DNA from: Nitrospirota bacterium
GTDB lineage: Bacteria > Nitrospirota > Thermodesulfovibrionia > Thermodesulfovibrionales > UBA1546
Assembly (NCBI GenBank): GCA_021824065.1
Contig: JAKALU010000010.1
Location: 1-36,822 of the forward strand
Direction: 5' to 3'
Length of the DNA: 36,822 bases
In this document: positions 1 through 9,587 of the stretch, piece after piece
Layout of the letters: the number at the start of each line of letters is the position of its first letter
How positions within the stretch are numbered: the stretch's first letter is position 1
The notes under the pieces: generated by a model
The model's database searches: none
Seen by the model: only the letters and a program-made list of their open reading frames with translations
What the model was told of the DNA's origin: nothing
Translations under genes and position numbers: made by a program

Positions 1-1322
1 TTGCTCTTTGTCTTTGTTATTGAGGCAATAGCCTTGTATGTTGCATCAACAGGGCCGTCGCCATATGATATTTTCTTTACTGACTTGCCCTTGACCTTCA
101 TCTTGATTGCAGCCTTTGGCTCTTTTTTCATCCCGCTTGAAACAGAAAGGTCAACAAGGCTGTAAATCTCAGGTATCTTCGAGACTTCTTCTGAAACAAG
201 GGTTTCGATGTCCTCGTCAAAGATATATTTTTTCTGGTCAGCAAGATGTTTGAATTTTTCAAATGCACTTTCTATTTCCTCGGGGCTTAAATCATAGCCC
301 AGTTCATTTAATCTTGCCTTAAACGCATGCCTTCCTGAATGTTTTCCGAGAACGAGTTTTGCGCTTATAAGCCCTATGCTCTCAGGGCTTATAATTTCAT
401 ATGTTGTTTTTTCCTTGAGCAATCCATCCTGGTGAATTCCCGCCTCATGCGCAAATGCGTTTGCACCAACAATTGCCTTATTTGGCTGAACAGGTATCCC
501 TGTTATCTTTGTTATTAGCCTGCTTGAACGGGTAATCTCTTTTGTGTTTATCTTAGTATCTGCATTGAAGAAATCATTGCGAGTCCTTAACGCCATAACA
601 ACCTCTTCCATTGAGCAGTTGCCTGCCCGCTCTCCTATTCCATTAATCGTGCACTCAACCTGTCCTGCACCGTTTAAGATTGCTGACAATGAGTTCGCAA
701 CTGCAAGGCCAAGGTCATTATGACAGTGAACCGAAATCACTGCCCTGTCTTTTATACGCTCTTTTATGGCATTTATGATATTCCCGAACTCTACCGGGGT
801 AGTGTATCCAACAGTGTCGGGAATATTTACAGTAGAAGCGCCTGCGTCAACAACAGCCTCTATGACTTCAAGCAGATATTGCAGATCTGTTCTTGTGGCA
901 TCCATCGGAGAGAATTCGACATCGTCTACAAAGCTCTTTGCAAGTTTTACCATATCTACTGACCTTTTGAGCGCCTCTTCCCGGCTTACCCTGAACTGAT
1001 ATTTCAAATGTATGTCCGATGTTGAATGGAACGTATGTATCCTCTTTTTAGGGGCATCCTTTAATGCCTCCCATGCCTTTTTTATGTCCTCTTCCTTTGC
1101 CCTTGCAAGACTGCATATGATAGGGCCTTCAACCTCGTCACCTATTCTCTTTATTGCTTCAAAGTCTCCTGGCGAGCTTATGGCAAACCCAGCCTCGATT
1201 ATATCCACCCTTAGACGGGCAAGCTGCTTTGCCACCTGTAACTTTTCATCGACAGTCATTGATGCGCCCGGAGACTGCTCACCGTCACGAAGTGTTGTAT
1301 CAAATATCCTGATTATTCTCAT
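1..1322 (-). CDS. leuA: 2-isopropylmalate synthase, C-terminus cut by window edge
   Basis: Condenses acetyl-CoA with 2-oxoisovalerate, the first committed step of leucine synthesis. The N-terminus reads [20 protein letters not shown], the DRE-TIM metallolyase signature, followed by [13 protein letters not shown] (metal-binding HxH) and [11 protein letters not shown], then the LeuA-type region [13 protein letters not shown]. The C-terminal regulatory domain begins ([17 protein letters not shown]) but is incomplete because the reading frame continues past base 1. Start is the ATG at 1322-1320, which overlaps the pssA stop as ATGA, so translation is probably coupled. It is the last gene visible in the ilvC-psd-pssA-leuA operon. 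Homocitrate or citramalate synthase is a less likely alternative. Confidence 0.95.
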   Translation of the reverse strand, partial: MRIIRIFDTTLRDGEQSPGASMTVDEKLQVAKQLARLRVDIIEAGFAISSPGDFEAIKRIGDEVEGPIICSLARAKEEDIKKAWEALKDAPKKRIHTFHSTSDIHLKYQFRVSREEALKRSVDMVKLAKSFVDDVEFSPMDATRTDLQYLLEVIEAVVDAGASTVNIPDTVGYTTPVEFGNIINAIKERIKDRAVISVHCHNDLGLAVANSLSAILNGAGQVECTINGIGERAGNCSMEEVVMALRTRNDFFNADTKINTKEITRSSRLITKITGIPVQPNKAIVGANAFAHEAGIHQDGLLKEKTTYEIISPESIGLISAKLVLGKHSGRHAFKARLNELGYDLSPEEIESAFEKFKHLADQKKYIFDEDIETLVSEEVSKIPEIYSLVDLSVSSGMKKEPKAAIKMKVKGKSVKKISYGDGPVDATYKAIASITKTKS

Positions 1323-2047
1323 ATTTTTTCCTGCGAAGGACTCAAGTTTTTAATCCTCCTGTAATAAATGTATAAATTTTCTATTATGCCAACAGCTAAG
1401 TATATCATTGCAAATACAAAGAGGGCAATCTCAGGGTGCATGAGTATGACTGCAAAGATTATAGCGATTGCCACGAGTATCCAGAATGGTTTCCTTTTGC
1501 TGAAGTCCAGCTCTTTTGCGCCATGAAATCTGAGTGTGCTGACCATGAGAATAGAAAGCACAAATGCAAGAAAGAGTATGAAAAGGCTTTTTGAGGCCGA
1601 CCAGTCCATCTGATTATAGAAGATTACTGTTGTTGCAACAACAGATGCTGCCCCTGGTATGGGCATGCCCGTGAATGATTTTTTTTCAGTAGAGCCCATC
1701 TGCACGTTATACCTTGCAAGCCTCAATGCCCCGCATGCAACAAAAAGGAATGCTGCTGCCCATCCGATTCTTCCGAATGGCGTGAGAGACCATTTATAAA
1801 GGAGCACAGCAGGCGCAACTCCGAATGCAACAAGGTCTGATAAAGAATCCAGTTCTATCCCGAACCTTGTTGTGCTGTGTGTGAGCCTTGCAATCCATCC
1901 GTCGAGTCCATCAAATACCATTGCAACCAGTACTGCCCACGCAGCATGGACATAATTGCCCTTTAAAGCCGCAAGGATTGCATAGAACCCTGCAAACATT
2001 CCGCACATCGTAAGGCTGTTCGGAAGTATATAGATTCCTTTTCTCAC
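1319..2047 (-). CDS. pssA: CDP-diacylglycerol--serine O-phosphatidyltransferase
   Basis: Makes phosphatidylserine from CDP-diacylglycerol and L-serine at the inner membrane. The protein has 242 residues with several hydrophobic helices and the complete CDP-alcohol phosphatidyltransferase signature: DGLDGWIAR, eight residues, then G, IEL, D, SLS, D (about residues 46-71). That places it in the membrane PssA class rather than the soluble phospholipase D-like class. It overlaps psd upstream and leuA downstream by 4 nt each (ATGA). The product is the substrate of the neighbouring decarboxylase, so the pair makes phosphatidylethanolamine. Confidence 0.93.
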   Translation of the reverse strand: MRKGIYILPNSLTMCGMFAGFYAILAALKGNYVHAAWAVLVAMVFDGLDGWIARLTHSTTRFGIELDSLSDLVAFGVAPAVLLYKWSLTPFGRIGWAAAFLFVACGALRLARYNVQMGSTEKKSFTGMPIPGAASVVATTVIFYNQMDWSASKSLFILFLAFVLSILMVSTLRFHGAKELDFSKRKPFWILVAIAIIFAVILMHPEIALFVFAMIYLAVGIIENLYIYYRRIKNLSPSQEKI

Positions 2048-2672
2048 TTAATAGCTCCTATTATCGTCTCTCCTGCCTTCACCCTATCACCTAATTTTAC
2101 CTTAATCTCAGTATCTTTTGGCAGATAGACATCGAGCCTTGAGCTGAATTTGATGATACCGTATCTTTCACCACGCCTTAATTCATCTCCGACCTTCACT
2201 CTGCATACAGCCCTTCTTGCAAGAAACCCGGCAACCTGTCTTACAAGTATGTCGCCGCTTTTACATCCGAGATGCATTGCAATGTTTTCATTTGTGAGAG
2301 ATGCCTCATCCCTGTATGCAGCCCTGAAACCACCTGGCGTATGTTTTACCGCCTTTACAATGCCGTTGCATGGAGCACGGTTTACATGGACATTAAACGG
2401 CGACATGAATATGCTTATCTCTCTGGCGTCTGTCTTCAGATATTCTTTCTCAAATACATCTCTTATCAAGATTATCTTCCCATCAGCAGGTGATACAAAA
2501 AGACCTTCTCCCTCTGGAATTTTCCTCTCAGGGTCCCTGAAAAAATAGAGCATAAAAAGGGTGAGAACAAACGGCAACAGGGCGGACAGGACCCCTGCTA
2601 ATAGGGCGACAGCGGCTGTGATGAGTCCAAAGACAAATATAAAGGGATATCCCTCAGGGGCGAATCTAAGCA

Positions 2673-2673
<1 letters not shown>
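2044..2673 (-). CDS. psd: Phosphatidylserine decarboxylase proenzyme (short type)
   Basis: Converts phosphatidylserine to phosphatidylethanolamine. It has 209 residues, the size of the short archaeal/Bacteroidetes-type family. The N-terminus has two hydrophobic segments (about 10-45), then SPADGKI (Asp64) and FNVHVNR (His96), the expected members of the Asp-His-Ser self-processing triad. The cleavage site reads IIKFSSRLDVYLP around residues 173-185: Ser178 aligns with the serine that becomes the pyruvoyl group, but the usual preceding Gly is Ser177. Start ATG at 2673 overlaps the ilvC stop by 1 nt; the end overlaps pssA by 4 nt. The Gly-to-Ser change is unusual but does not by itself imply loss of function. 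Confidence 0.92.
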
Positions 2674-3719
<1,046 letters not shown>

Positions 3720-3728
3720 TTAGGATAT

Positions 3729-3734
3729 ATTATA
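3729..3734 (-). promoter_or_regulatory. Candidate -10 element for the ilvC-psd-pssA-leuA operon
   Basis: On the minus strand the 114-nt gap before ilvC contains a perfect TATAAT about 37 nt upstream of the ATG, in an AT-rich stretch. No good -35 lies at 17 nt. The short leader offers no room for a T-box or long attenuator, and none is seen. Confidence 0.45.
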
Positions 3735-3806
3735 TTACAGATGTTAAATTTTTTGTTATTAAAAACAGTATCTGAGTGTTTGCGGGGTCAGGCCACGGTT
3801 GAGGGC

Positions 3807-5294
3807 TTATGATTTTTTGGGTGGGGTTAGAAAATTTTTAATCTTTTTTAAAATGAGCCATGTTATTTTAGAGGCACGGAACACGAGACGGGCAGGCCAC
3901 TCCCTGTTAAATATAAAAAGCATGGGCGGTGATATCATAAATTTTATAACAGATTTGGAAAAATTGACGGAAAAGAGTTTCAATATGAGATTTAAATAAG
4001 TGGGCTTTATTTTAAAATAATGTTTTTTGTGAATTCCTTCTGCCTCGTCTCTTAAAAGACCGTCTTTTTTTGCTTTCCTGTATAACTCGGTACCAGGGAA
4101 AAATGTAAGGGAAAAGATCTGAAGCATGTAAGGATAAGGAATCTTAATAAGCATCTTTATTGTATCCAGCACATCATTATTAGTTTCGTATGGATTGTCA
4201 ACAATTATGTCATATCTGATTCGTATCTTATCCGTGAATTTATTTATTATCTCTCCTAATCTTATAGTTTTTTCTGGCTTGAAGTGGCGACGGTTATAAA
4301 GTGCTATGGTCGTCTCGCTGCCGGATTCTATCCCAACACTGAGAGTATGTAATCCAGCATCTGCAAGCATGGATAGCTTTTCCTCCGAGGTAAAGATAGG
4401 ATCTCCAAGAGCGCAGAATGGCATGCCTATCTCTTTCTTATAAAGCATGCTGAATTCAGTTAAATCTTCTTTGCTTATCGCAAAAAATGAATCGTCATGA
4501 AACCATATATTGGTTATAAAATCGAGATTATTTTTAATGTTTTTTATCTCTTCGATAATTCTTTTTGCGCTTTTTTTTCTTACAAGTTTTTGCCCCTTAT
4601 AGAGGGTATGGTAGATATCATTGCAACAATAGGTGCACTTATACGGACATCCTCTTGCCCATATGGTCTGATATGCAGCTGTTCCTGGGATAAGAGTCTC
4701 TTCTAAAATTAAATGCTCTCTTAAAAGTTCCTTTGTCATCGGGACGAGGGAATCACCTTCATGATATATGTAATGGCCATTGATGTCATAGTCCATAAAC
4801 GGCATGGAGTCTATATTCTGTATGAGCGGCCTTATCGCATTTTTCTTTACACCCCCATTCAGTTTAAGGCAGAGGTTCTCCGTGTCGTAATAATTCCCGC
4901 CACTATCCATATTATGGGCGAGTTCAATAATCGCATCTTCTCCCTCGCCAATGCAAACAATATCCGCATATTGAAGACTCTCATCAGGCATGCTTGTGGG
5001 ATGAATACCACCCCAGATAATCGGAACTCTAATCTTTTCTTTTATAGCGTTAGTAATCTGCACTGCCTGTTCGAAATTCCCTGACATCAGGGATATGCCT
5101 ATCAACTTAGAGTCGCTACAGAGCGCTACTAATCCATCGAGAAGTTTGCGGGAATAATTGGATAGAGGTGAATGGGGCGAGGCAGTCAGAAAGACCATTT
5201 TTACATTATGGCCGGCTCTCTTAAGACAAGCAGATATGGTTCTCAAGCCGAGGGCTGCAAGACTGGAATATGGTGATATCAGGGTAATATTCAT
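3807..5294 (-). CDS. B12-binding-domain radical SAM protein
   Basis: A 495-residue protein with an N-terminal cobalamin-binding Rossmann domain (about 1-130, including IIWGGIHPTSMPDES and DIVCIGEGEDAI) followed by a radical SAM core. The [4Fe-4S] cysteines are in ARGCPYKCTYC (Cys216, Cys220, Cys223). Members methylate or rearrange unactivated carbons; the substrate cannot be read from the sequence. It is the last gene of the polysaccharide locus and overlaps the acyltransferase gene by 4 nt (ATGA), with a good GGGGGAGG ribosome binding site. By context it may modify a lipid or sugar made by the locus; that is inference. No gene-level defect seen. Confidence 0.88.
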   Translation of the reverse strand: MNITLISPYSSLAALGLRTISACLKRAGHNVKMVFLTASPHSPLSNYSRKLLDGLVALCSDSKLIGISLMSGNFEQAVQITNAIKEKIRVPIIWGGIHPTSMPDESLQYADIVCIGEGEDAIIELAHNMDSGGNYYDTENLCLKLNGGVKKNAIRPLIQNIDSMPFMDYDINGHYIYHEGDSLVPMTKELLREHLILEETLIPGTAAYQTIWARGCPYKCTYCCNDIYHTLYKGQKLVRKKSAKRIIEEIKNIKNNLDFITNIWFHDDSFFAISKEDLTEFSMLYKKEIGMPFCALGDPIFTSEEKLSMLADAGLHTLSVGIESGSETTIALYNRRHFKPEKTIRLGEIINKFTDKIRIRYDIIVDNPYETNNDVLDTIKMLIKIPYPYMLQIFSLTFFPGTELYRKAKKDGLLRDEAEGIHKKHYFKIKPTYLNLILKLFSVNFSKSVIKFMISPPMLFIFNREWPARLVFRASKITWLILKKIKNFLTPPKKS

Positions 5295-6223
5295 TTTGAT
5301 CCTCCCCCGAAAGGCAGAATATCGTAAGCCAGAAGTCTTACATAGTGACAGGGATATCTTTTAAAATAACCTTCAAGTATAGATGTAAAACTCCTTATAC
5401 CATCTTCAATGCTGCCAATTTTGTCCACTGGGCGTTCAAGTATTAACCTGTGTGTGCAATCCTTTTTTCTTATAGTAAATGTTGGGATTATGGCAGCCCC
5501 TGTCATTATGGCAAGTCTTATTGGTCCGGTCAGAAAAAAGGCCTCTTTGTTCAGAAATGGCACAGCCATCGCGTCTCCGGTGCCCCCATCAATAGATATA
5601 GCTAAGATTTCATTTCTGCGGAGACACTCAATGGCAGGGCGCATTGACCTTTTGAGATATATAAATCTTACTGGCAATGCTTTTTCGTAATCCTCTTTTA
5701 GCCTGAACCATGCCGCCATAAGGCTATCAGGTTTCTTATTAATGACTCCTTCCAGATAACCAATAACATCAGAGGGCAATAACCCTACCTGATTAATTTT
5801 ATAACCCCTATGCCCTAGGCCCGGCATTAGCATATGGGCGTTCCCAAAATGGGCATGGAGTAAGATTACTCCTTTGCCATTTCCCAGAGCGCTGTCAATA
5901 TTTTCAACGCCCTCTACTTCAACGAACTTTTTGATGTTTTCACTCTTCATCCGCTTGTAAAGAAACACCTCAAGCTCGCTGCATATATAATTCTCGCAGC
6001 AACGCTTCACTACCTGTTTTACATTATAAGAGTTGCTGTCAGCTCCAATCAGACCTCTAAACCCATTTTCTATTTTCCCCCTGATTTCTTTAGATACGAT
6101 ATAGTAAAGCTTTCCACCTAACCTGCCTAAAAGATAGATTATGCTTACTGGTATTATGGGCGATGCGCCCTTCAGGGGAACTAACAACAGCCATCTTAAA
6201 AGACCCTTTACGAGAAAAATCAT
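5291..6223 (-). CDS. LpxL/HtrB-like lysophospholipid acyltransferase
   Basis: A 310-residue protein of the LPLAT superfamily, with an N-terminal hydrophobic segment (about 8-35) and a typical cytoplasmic-face domain. The family blocks are GKGVILLHAHFGNAH (117-130) and the later FFLTGPIRLAIMTGAAIIPTF, which matches the substrate and acyl-donor region of LpxL-type enzymes. The expected catalytic HX4(D/E) reads HFGNAH, so the acidic partner is a His. It probably transfers an acyl group to a lipid or glycolipid, but activity is uncertain. It sits between a small unknown ORF and the radical SAM gene, overlapping both by 4 nt. Confidence 0.8.
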   Translation of the reverse strand: MIFLVKGLLRWLLLVPLKGASPIIPVSIIYLLGRLGGKLYYIVSKEIRGKIENGFRGLIGADSNSYNVKQVVKRCCENYICSELEVFLYKRMKSENIKKFVEVEGVENIDSALGNGKGVILLHAHFGNAHMLMPGLGHRGYKINQVGLLPSDVIGYLEGVINKKPDSLMAAWFRLKEDYEKALPVRFIYLKRSMRPAIECLRRNEILAISIDGGTGDAMAVPFLNKEAFFLTGPIRLAIMTGAAIIPTFTIRKKDCTHRLILERPVDKIGSIEDGIRSFTSILEGYFKRYPCHYVRLLAYDILPFGGGSK

Positions 6224-6441
6224 GCCTTCTGTTTGACGAACTTCTTTGAGGTTTTTATCTCATCAAGTGAAAAAATCGCTGTGATAAAAAGAGTTACGGG
6301 CACTGCCTGAAATACTGCTGCATCTTTAGCCTCTTTAAAATACTTTAAAACGACATGCCCGAATCTAAAAGAGCATGGTGAAAATATGGCAAAAAAAAAG
6401 GATATCGAATTTTTAACAGGATTTTTTACGGAAGACCCCAA
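6220..6441 (-). CDS. Small hypothetical protein (TTG start), doubtful
   Basis: A 73-residue reading frame with no recognised domain; Phe-rich N-terminal half and a hydrophobic stretch AVFQAVPVTLFITAIF near the C-terminus. It would start at TTG (6441-6439), 1 nt after the stop of the CpsD-like gene, with AGAGG upstream, and it ends in an ATGA overlap with the acyltransferase start. That tight packing is the only argument for it being real. It could instead be the remnant of a decayed gene or plain spacer of 219 nt. Confidence 0.35.
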   Translation of the reverse strand: MGSSVKNPVKNSISFFFAIFSPCSFRFGHVVLKYFKEAKDAAVFQAVPVTLFITAIFSLDEIKTSKKFVKQKA

Positions 6442-6442
6442 T

Positions 6443-7039
6443 TTAATCCTCTACCTTGTTAAATACAATCCCGACGTTTTTATTGCCCAGAAGTTTATTG
6501 CACTCTCTTGCCTCATCCTTTGATGATTCGCCGTATCCTATGACATAAATAACGTATTCTGAATAATTGGATATCACCATACCATCTGCAAAATCGTGTA
6601 ATGCTGGTGTATCAAATATCACTATATCATATTGACGTTTTATTTCATCTATAATATCTTTCATGCGGTTAGAATCGATGAGGGGGATAGGGTCTGCTAC
6701 GATGGAGCTGTTAGGGAAGAGATGGCTCCCTCCTATGTCATATCCTATATCCTTGAGTTCTGCTTTCCCGAGCAGCACATCCGAGAGCCCCAGGCCAACA
6801 GGCTTTTTAAAAAAGATGTGCAGTCCCGGTGACCTGAGATTGGAATCTATAATGGCCACTTTATGTCCACTCTTTGATAGGTTCAAGGCCAGATATGCAG
6901 AGATGGTGGTTTTGCCCTCACCCTTATAGGTGCTTACGACACTTATAGTCTTGGGCAGGTTGCCTCCTAAGGATGACCTTAAAGAGGCTTGAAGGGCGTA
7001 GCATTTATTAAACAGAAGTAGCGCTTCTTTATTATCCAT
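6443..7039 (-). CDS. CpsD/CapB-like P-loop ATPase of polysaccharide export
   Basis: A 198-residue ATPase of the bacterial tyrosine kinase/MinD-like group, normally the cytoplasmic partner of a Wzz-type protein in capsule or EPS assembly. Walker A is STYKGEGKTT (36-45), Walker A' is VAIIDSNLRSP (61-71, where the family usually has DxDxR; here the second Asp is Asn) and Walker B is IVIFDTPAL. There is no Tyr-rich C-terminal tail, so autophosphorylation of the usual kind is doubtful. It overlaps the upstream Wzz-like gene by 8 nt, as expected for a split kinase pair. Confidence 0.85.
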   Translation of the reverse strand: MDNKEALLLFNKCYALQASLRSSLGGNLPKTISVVSTYKGEGKTTISAYLALNLSKSGHKVAIIDSNLRSPGLHIFFKKPVGLGLSDVLLGKAELKDIGYDIGGSHLFPNSSIVADPIPLIDSNRMKDIIDEIKRQYDIVIFDTPALHDFADGMVISNYSEYVIYVIGYGESSKDEARECNKLLGNKNVGIVFNKVED

Positions 7040-8519
7040 TGTTTATGATATCTGCTTTTAGCACCTTTGGTATAGTAACTAAAACTGGTCGATTCAAACA
7101 ATCAGCTATATCTTTAGTACTCCTGAAAGTATTGTCGATATAATCAAGCAAAAGAACCGCACACAGCCCTGTAACAATTCCAAGAAAGATGGAAATGATC
7201 AATATGAGCTTTTTGTTGGGAAAGTATTTATAATTCTTCTTGCTCGCATCAAGGGCTACTGCTGCCTTTTCTATCACAGATGCATTAGATACGCTTAATG
7301 CCTCTGATATCTTTGCCACTTCTAATTGGGATAAGAGATTACTGTAAAGGGTTTTTAGGTTATCAGCGTTTTTACTGACCCTGGAATATTGTAAATCCTT
7401 TTCTATTATATCCTTTAATTCGTTCTCGATCCGCGCTATCTGGGAATTTATACTCCTGGCTTTGGCTCTTGAAGACACAATTTCTATTTCCGCATCTCCG
7501 TATTTCTGTATGAGGGTATCATAGTAGCTGTTGCGTGCTGTTGTTTCTGAAGAAAAGGTCTTTCCTATCTCATCTTTGATTGCCTTCTTTGTAAACTCTA
7601 TTTCTGATTTTATAGTCTTGAGTTCAGGATGGGCATCTTTCCATTTGTTGAGTTTCTCTGCCAGAGACAGCTCAAGATCGAAAAGTTTGCTTTTGTATGT
7701 CTTTAATAATGGGTTATACTCAACACTTGTCTGGGACAACTTAAATTCGGGATGTTTTTTGAGCGCCATTTCTGTTGCTGTCAAAATACCTTTATCTTCT
7801 TCTATTTTGCTCTCGGTATCAGTCTTTTTGCTCCTGAGGGATGTCAATTCTCCTAAGAGATCATCCTTTTGTTTATCAATATCCACAACAATTTTAGCGG
7901 TCCTGAAAGCTGTTCTTTTCTCCTCCGCCTTATCCCAATCCTCTTTTACCCTTGAGACTTCATTCTCGAGGGTTTTCTTTGCCATAGTTGCTGCGTCTCT
8001 ATTTAAATTATAGAAAAGCCTCAGAAATTCCTCGGCAAAGCCGTTAGCTATTTTTACAGCAGTTTCATGGTCTGTAGAATATGCCTTTATCTCGAATAAT
8101 TCTGAATCTTCTATCTGTTCTGCCTCTACTCCGGTCCTTTGTGTAAAAACCTTTTTTATATAGCTGGGTTCGACAAAGCTACTAATATCGTACAGGTTGC
8201 CTTTCTTGTCCCTTAGATTCAGGTTCTTTATAACATTCTCTGAAACCTGTCTGCTTTCGATCAAGGCAACAAAGGTATCCGGCAGGTAGTCTGAAGTTGA
8301 GTAATATAATTTACCAAGGTCGGCGGGGAAACCGCTGTTAGCCCAACTAAGGAATTGTGGCTGCAAATCCCGGTATTTTATCCATACCTTTGCCTTATAG
8401 CGATATACTGGTTTTACTAAGAAGGAGCCAATAAGAGGCACAAGAACTATAACCAGTACTATTTGTATGCACAACCATTTTCTTCTGCAGATTATCTTCC
8501 AGAGCTTTAATAGTTCCAT
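7032..8519 (-). CDS. Wzz/GumC-like chain-length determinant (polysaccharide co-polymerase)
   Basis: A 495-residue inner-membrane protein with a transmembrane helix near the N-terminus (about 16-36, WLCIQIVLVIVLVPLIGSFLV split by the family pattern) and another near the C-terminus (about 438-460, LILIISIFLGIVTGLCAVLL). Between them is a long, Lys/Glu-rich predicted coiled coil in the periplasm. The N-terminal VKPVYRYKAKVWI and the post-membrane DNTFRSTKDIADCLNRPVLVTIPKV are typical of the Wzz/GNVR family. It regulates polymer length and contacts the export lipoprotein. It overlaps the CpsD-like ATPase gene. The ribosome binding site before the ATG is weak. Confidence 0.88.
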   Translation of the reverse strand: MELLKLWKIICRRKWLCIQIVLVIVLVPLIGSFLVKPVYRYKAKVWIKYRDLQPQFLSWANSGFPADLGKLYYSTSDYLPDTFVALIESRQVSENVIKNLNLRDKKGNLYDISSFVEPSYIKKVFTQRTGVEAEQIEDSELFEIKAYSTDHETAVKIANGFAEEFLRLFYNLNRDAATMAKKTLENEVSRVKEDWDKAEEKRTAFRTAKIVVDIDKQKDDLLGELTSLRSKKTDTESKIEEDKGILTATEMALKKHPEFKLSQTSVEYNPLLKTYKSKLFDLELSLAEKLNKWKDAHPELKTIKSEIEFTKKAIKDEIGKTFSSETTARNSYYDTLIQKYGDAEIEIVSSRAKARSINSQIARIENELKDIIEKDLQYSRVSKNADNLKTLYSNLLSQLEVAKISEALSVSNASVIEKAAVALDASKKNYKYFPNKKLILIISIFLGIVTGLCAVLLLDYIDNTFRSTKDIADCLNRPVLVTIPKVLKADIINNG

Positions 8520-8693
8520 TACATTCTTGACTCTTTCTTTATCTTGAAGTTTTCCCGGTAACTGTTCTTTGTGCTGACCTGTCAGCCCAGCTCAAAGGGT
8601 GAAGACTATGTTAACATTAACTCTCTGTTTTGTCTATGTAACATCCTGCAGGGGCTGCCGAAGGATTCGCCTTTCCCTGACATTGCATTACTG
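8520..8693 (-). other. 174-nt intercistronic region between export genes, with inverted repeats
   Basis: This gap is unusually long for the locus. On the transcribed strand it can form small hairpins: a perfect GCTGAC-N2-GTCAGC at 8573-8586 (seen on the plus strand), GTTAA-N2-TTAAC at 8610-8621, and a GC-rich stretch around 8650-8680 with several competing pairings. There is no T-run behind any of them, and I could not match it to a known riboswitch. It may hold an internal promoter or a leader for the Wzz-like gene. Confidence 0.3.
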
Positions 8694-9491
8694 TTACTGT
8701 GATATTACTATAGATGCTGCTCCTCCCTTACCCCGGAATACATCTTTTACCTGCGGCCATAAAACTATCCCGCTCTCCAGATTAACAACCGGACTGAGTA
8801 TCTTTGAAAGGTGCGAGAAAAACCAGCTCACATCTGCGATGGCTGCCGCCGGCAAATATATTATGTCTCCACTTTGCATGGCAAAGTTCTGGGAAAGGTC
8901 CCCTCCCTTAAATGCGTTTTTTAAATCGAGAGAGATAATATTTGGTTTATCTTTTTCCCTCCTGATTAAAAGCACATTGTTAAGGTTTGCATCGTCTGAC
9001 ATCCCTCCAGCCTTAGATATGGCCTCCACGACGGTAATATCAGAATCTAATGTAAATACTCCAGGGTTGTTCACTTCCCCCAGGACTATTATTTTTTGAC
9101 TTTGAACCGCTGTAACAGTGATGATTACCTCAGGGTCCACTATATATTGTGACAGCCGCTCTCTGAGTTCATCCCTGAGTGTAAAAATGCCTCTGCCAGC
9201 AACCTGTACATCGCCTATCAAAGGGAACATTATCTTGCCGGATGGGTCTATCTTGCCGGATCTTTTAAGGTCATCGTGTCTGTAAACAGTAATATCTACT
9301 GAATCGCCTACACCAAGGATAAACTCCGTGACTCTCACATCCTTAACCTTTTCAATGTTTTCGCCCTGGCCTGCTGCCGCTGCCTTGCCCTCAGCATCGT
9401 CTTCCCTTTTAACGTCTGTGGAAGCACAACCGGCCAAAATCGCGGTAAACAAAATAATATTTATCAGTAAGCTGTATTTATATTTTTTCAT
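8694..9491 (-). CDS. Wza-like outer-membrane polysaccharide export lipoprotein
   Basis: A 265-residue lipoprotein: a basic start, hydrophobic segment and lipobox LAGC (Cys at about 22) mark a signal peptidase II site. The Poly_export domain follows (FILGVGDSVDITVYRHDDL, then SGKIDPSGKIMFPLIGDVQV and VDPEVIITVTAVQSQKI), and then a SLBB domain beginning VLGEVNNPGVF. It would form the outer-membrane channel for the polymer and pair with the Wzz-like protein. GAGGAG lies just before the ATG. It begins a sub-operon with its own probable promoter. Confidence 0.9.
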   Translation of the reverse strand: MKKYKYSLLINIILFTAILAGCASTDVKREDDAEGKAAAAGQGENIEKVKDVRVTEFILGVGDSVDITVYRHDDLKRSGKIDPSGKIMFPLIGDVQVAGRGIFTLRDELRERLSQYIVDPEVIITVTAVQSQKIIVLGEVNNPGVFTLDSDITVVEAISKAGGMSDDANLNNVLLIRREKDKPNIISLDLKNAFKGGDLSQNFAMQSGDIIYLPAAAIADVSWFFSHLSKILSPVVNLESGIVLWPQVKDVFRGKGGAASIVISQ

Positions 9492-9514
9492 AAAATCTCC
9501 TCTGCAACCGCCCT

Positions 9515-9523
9515 ATTATAGCA
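9515..9523 (-). promoter_or_regulatory. Extended -10 promoter upstream of the Wza-like gene
   Basis: On the minus strand the sequence TGCTATAAT is a perfect extended -10, 23 nt before the lipoprotein ATG, in the 89-nt gap after the dehydrogenase gene. A second TATAAT lies just upstream. The overlapping bases TGGATATAATTATGCT also keep a GG-N10-GC spacing, so a poor sigma-54 site cannot be excluded, but the sigma-70 reading is better. Confidence 0.5.
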
Positions 9524-9570
9524 TAATTATATCCAGTATGCCTTTGAGCATAACATATGTTTTGAAAGAT

Positions 9571-9587
9571 AATCTGACCTTCAGATT
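9571..9587 (-). terminator. Weak hairpin at the end of the dehydrogenase gene
   Basis: AATCTGA-N3-TCAGATT is a perfect 7-bp inverted repeat that includes the TGA stop of the dehydrogenase. Only a short run (ATCTTTC) follows on the transcribed strand, so termination would be partial at best; it could also be an operator. Confidence 0.25.

Noticed and set aside
720-1353. Overlapping plus-strand open frames opposite leuA
   Set aside because: The minus strand encodes a clear LeuA; the plus-strand frames overlap each other and match nothing recognisable.
3799-3999. Short plus-strand open frame near the end of the radical SAM gene
   Set aside because: It overlaps the C-terminal coding part of a well-supported minus-strand gene and has no ribosome binding site.
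7531-8013. Plus-strand open frame of 160 codons, Ser/Leu-rich
   Set aside because: It is antisense to the coiled-coil part of the Wzz-like gene, whose Lys/Glu codons read as Ser/Leu/Phe on the other strand.
8640-8690. Cyclic-di-GMP riboswitch before the Wzz-like gene
   Set aside because: A few bases (AAAGGCGAA) recalled the motif, but the conserved internal loops and GGACGCAAAGCC-type segment are missing.
8599-9099. Plus-strand open frame of 166 codons across the Wza-like gene
   Set aside because: It lies opposite a well-supported lipoprotein gene, has no ribosome binding site or family motif, and its composition is that of an antisense shadow.
9520-9535. Sigma-54 promoter before the Wza-like gene
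   Set aside because: Only the GG-N10-GC spacing fits; the rest is AT-rich and overlaps a perfect extended -10.
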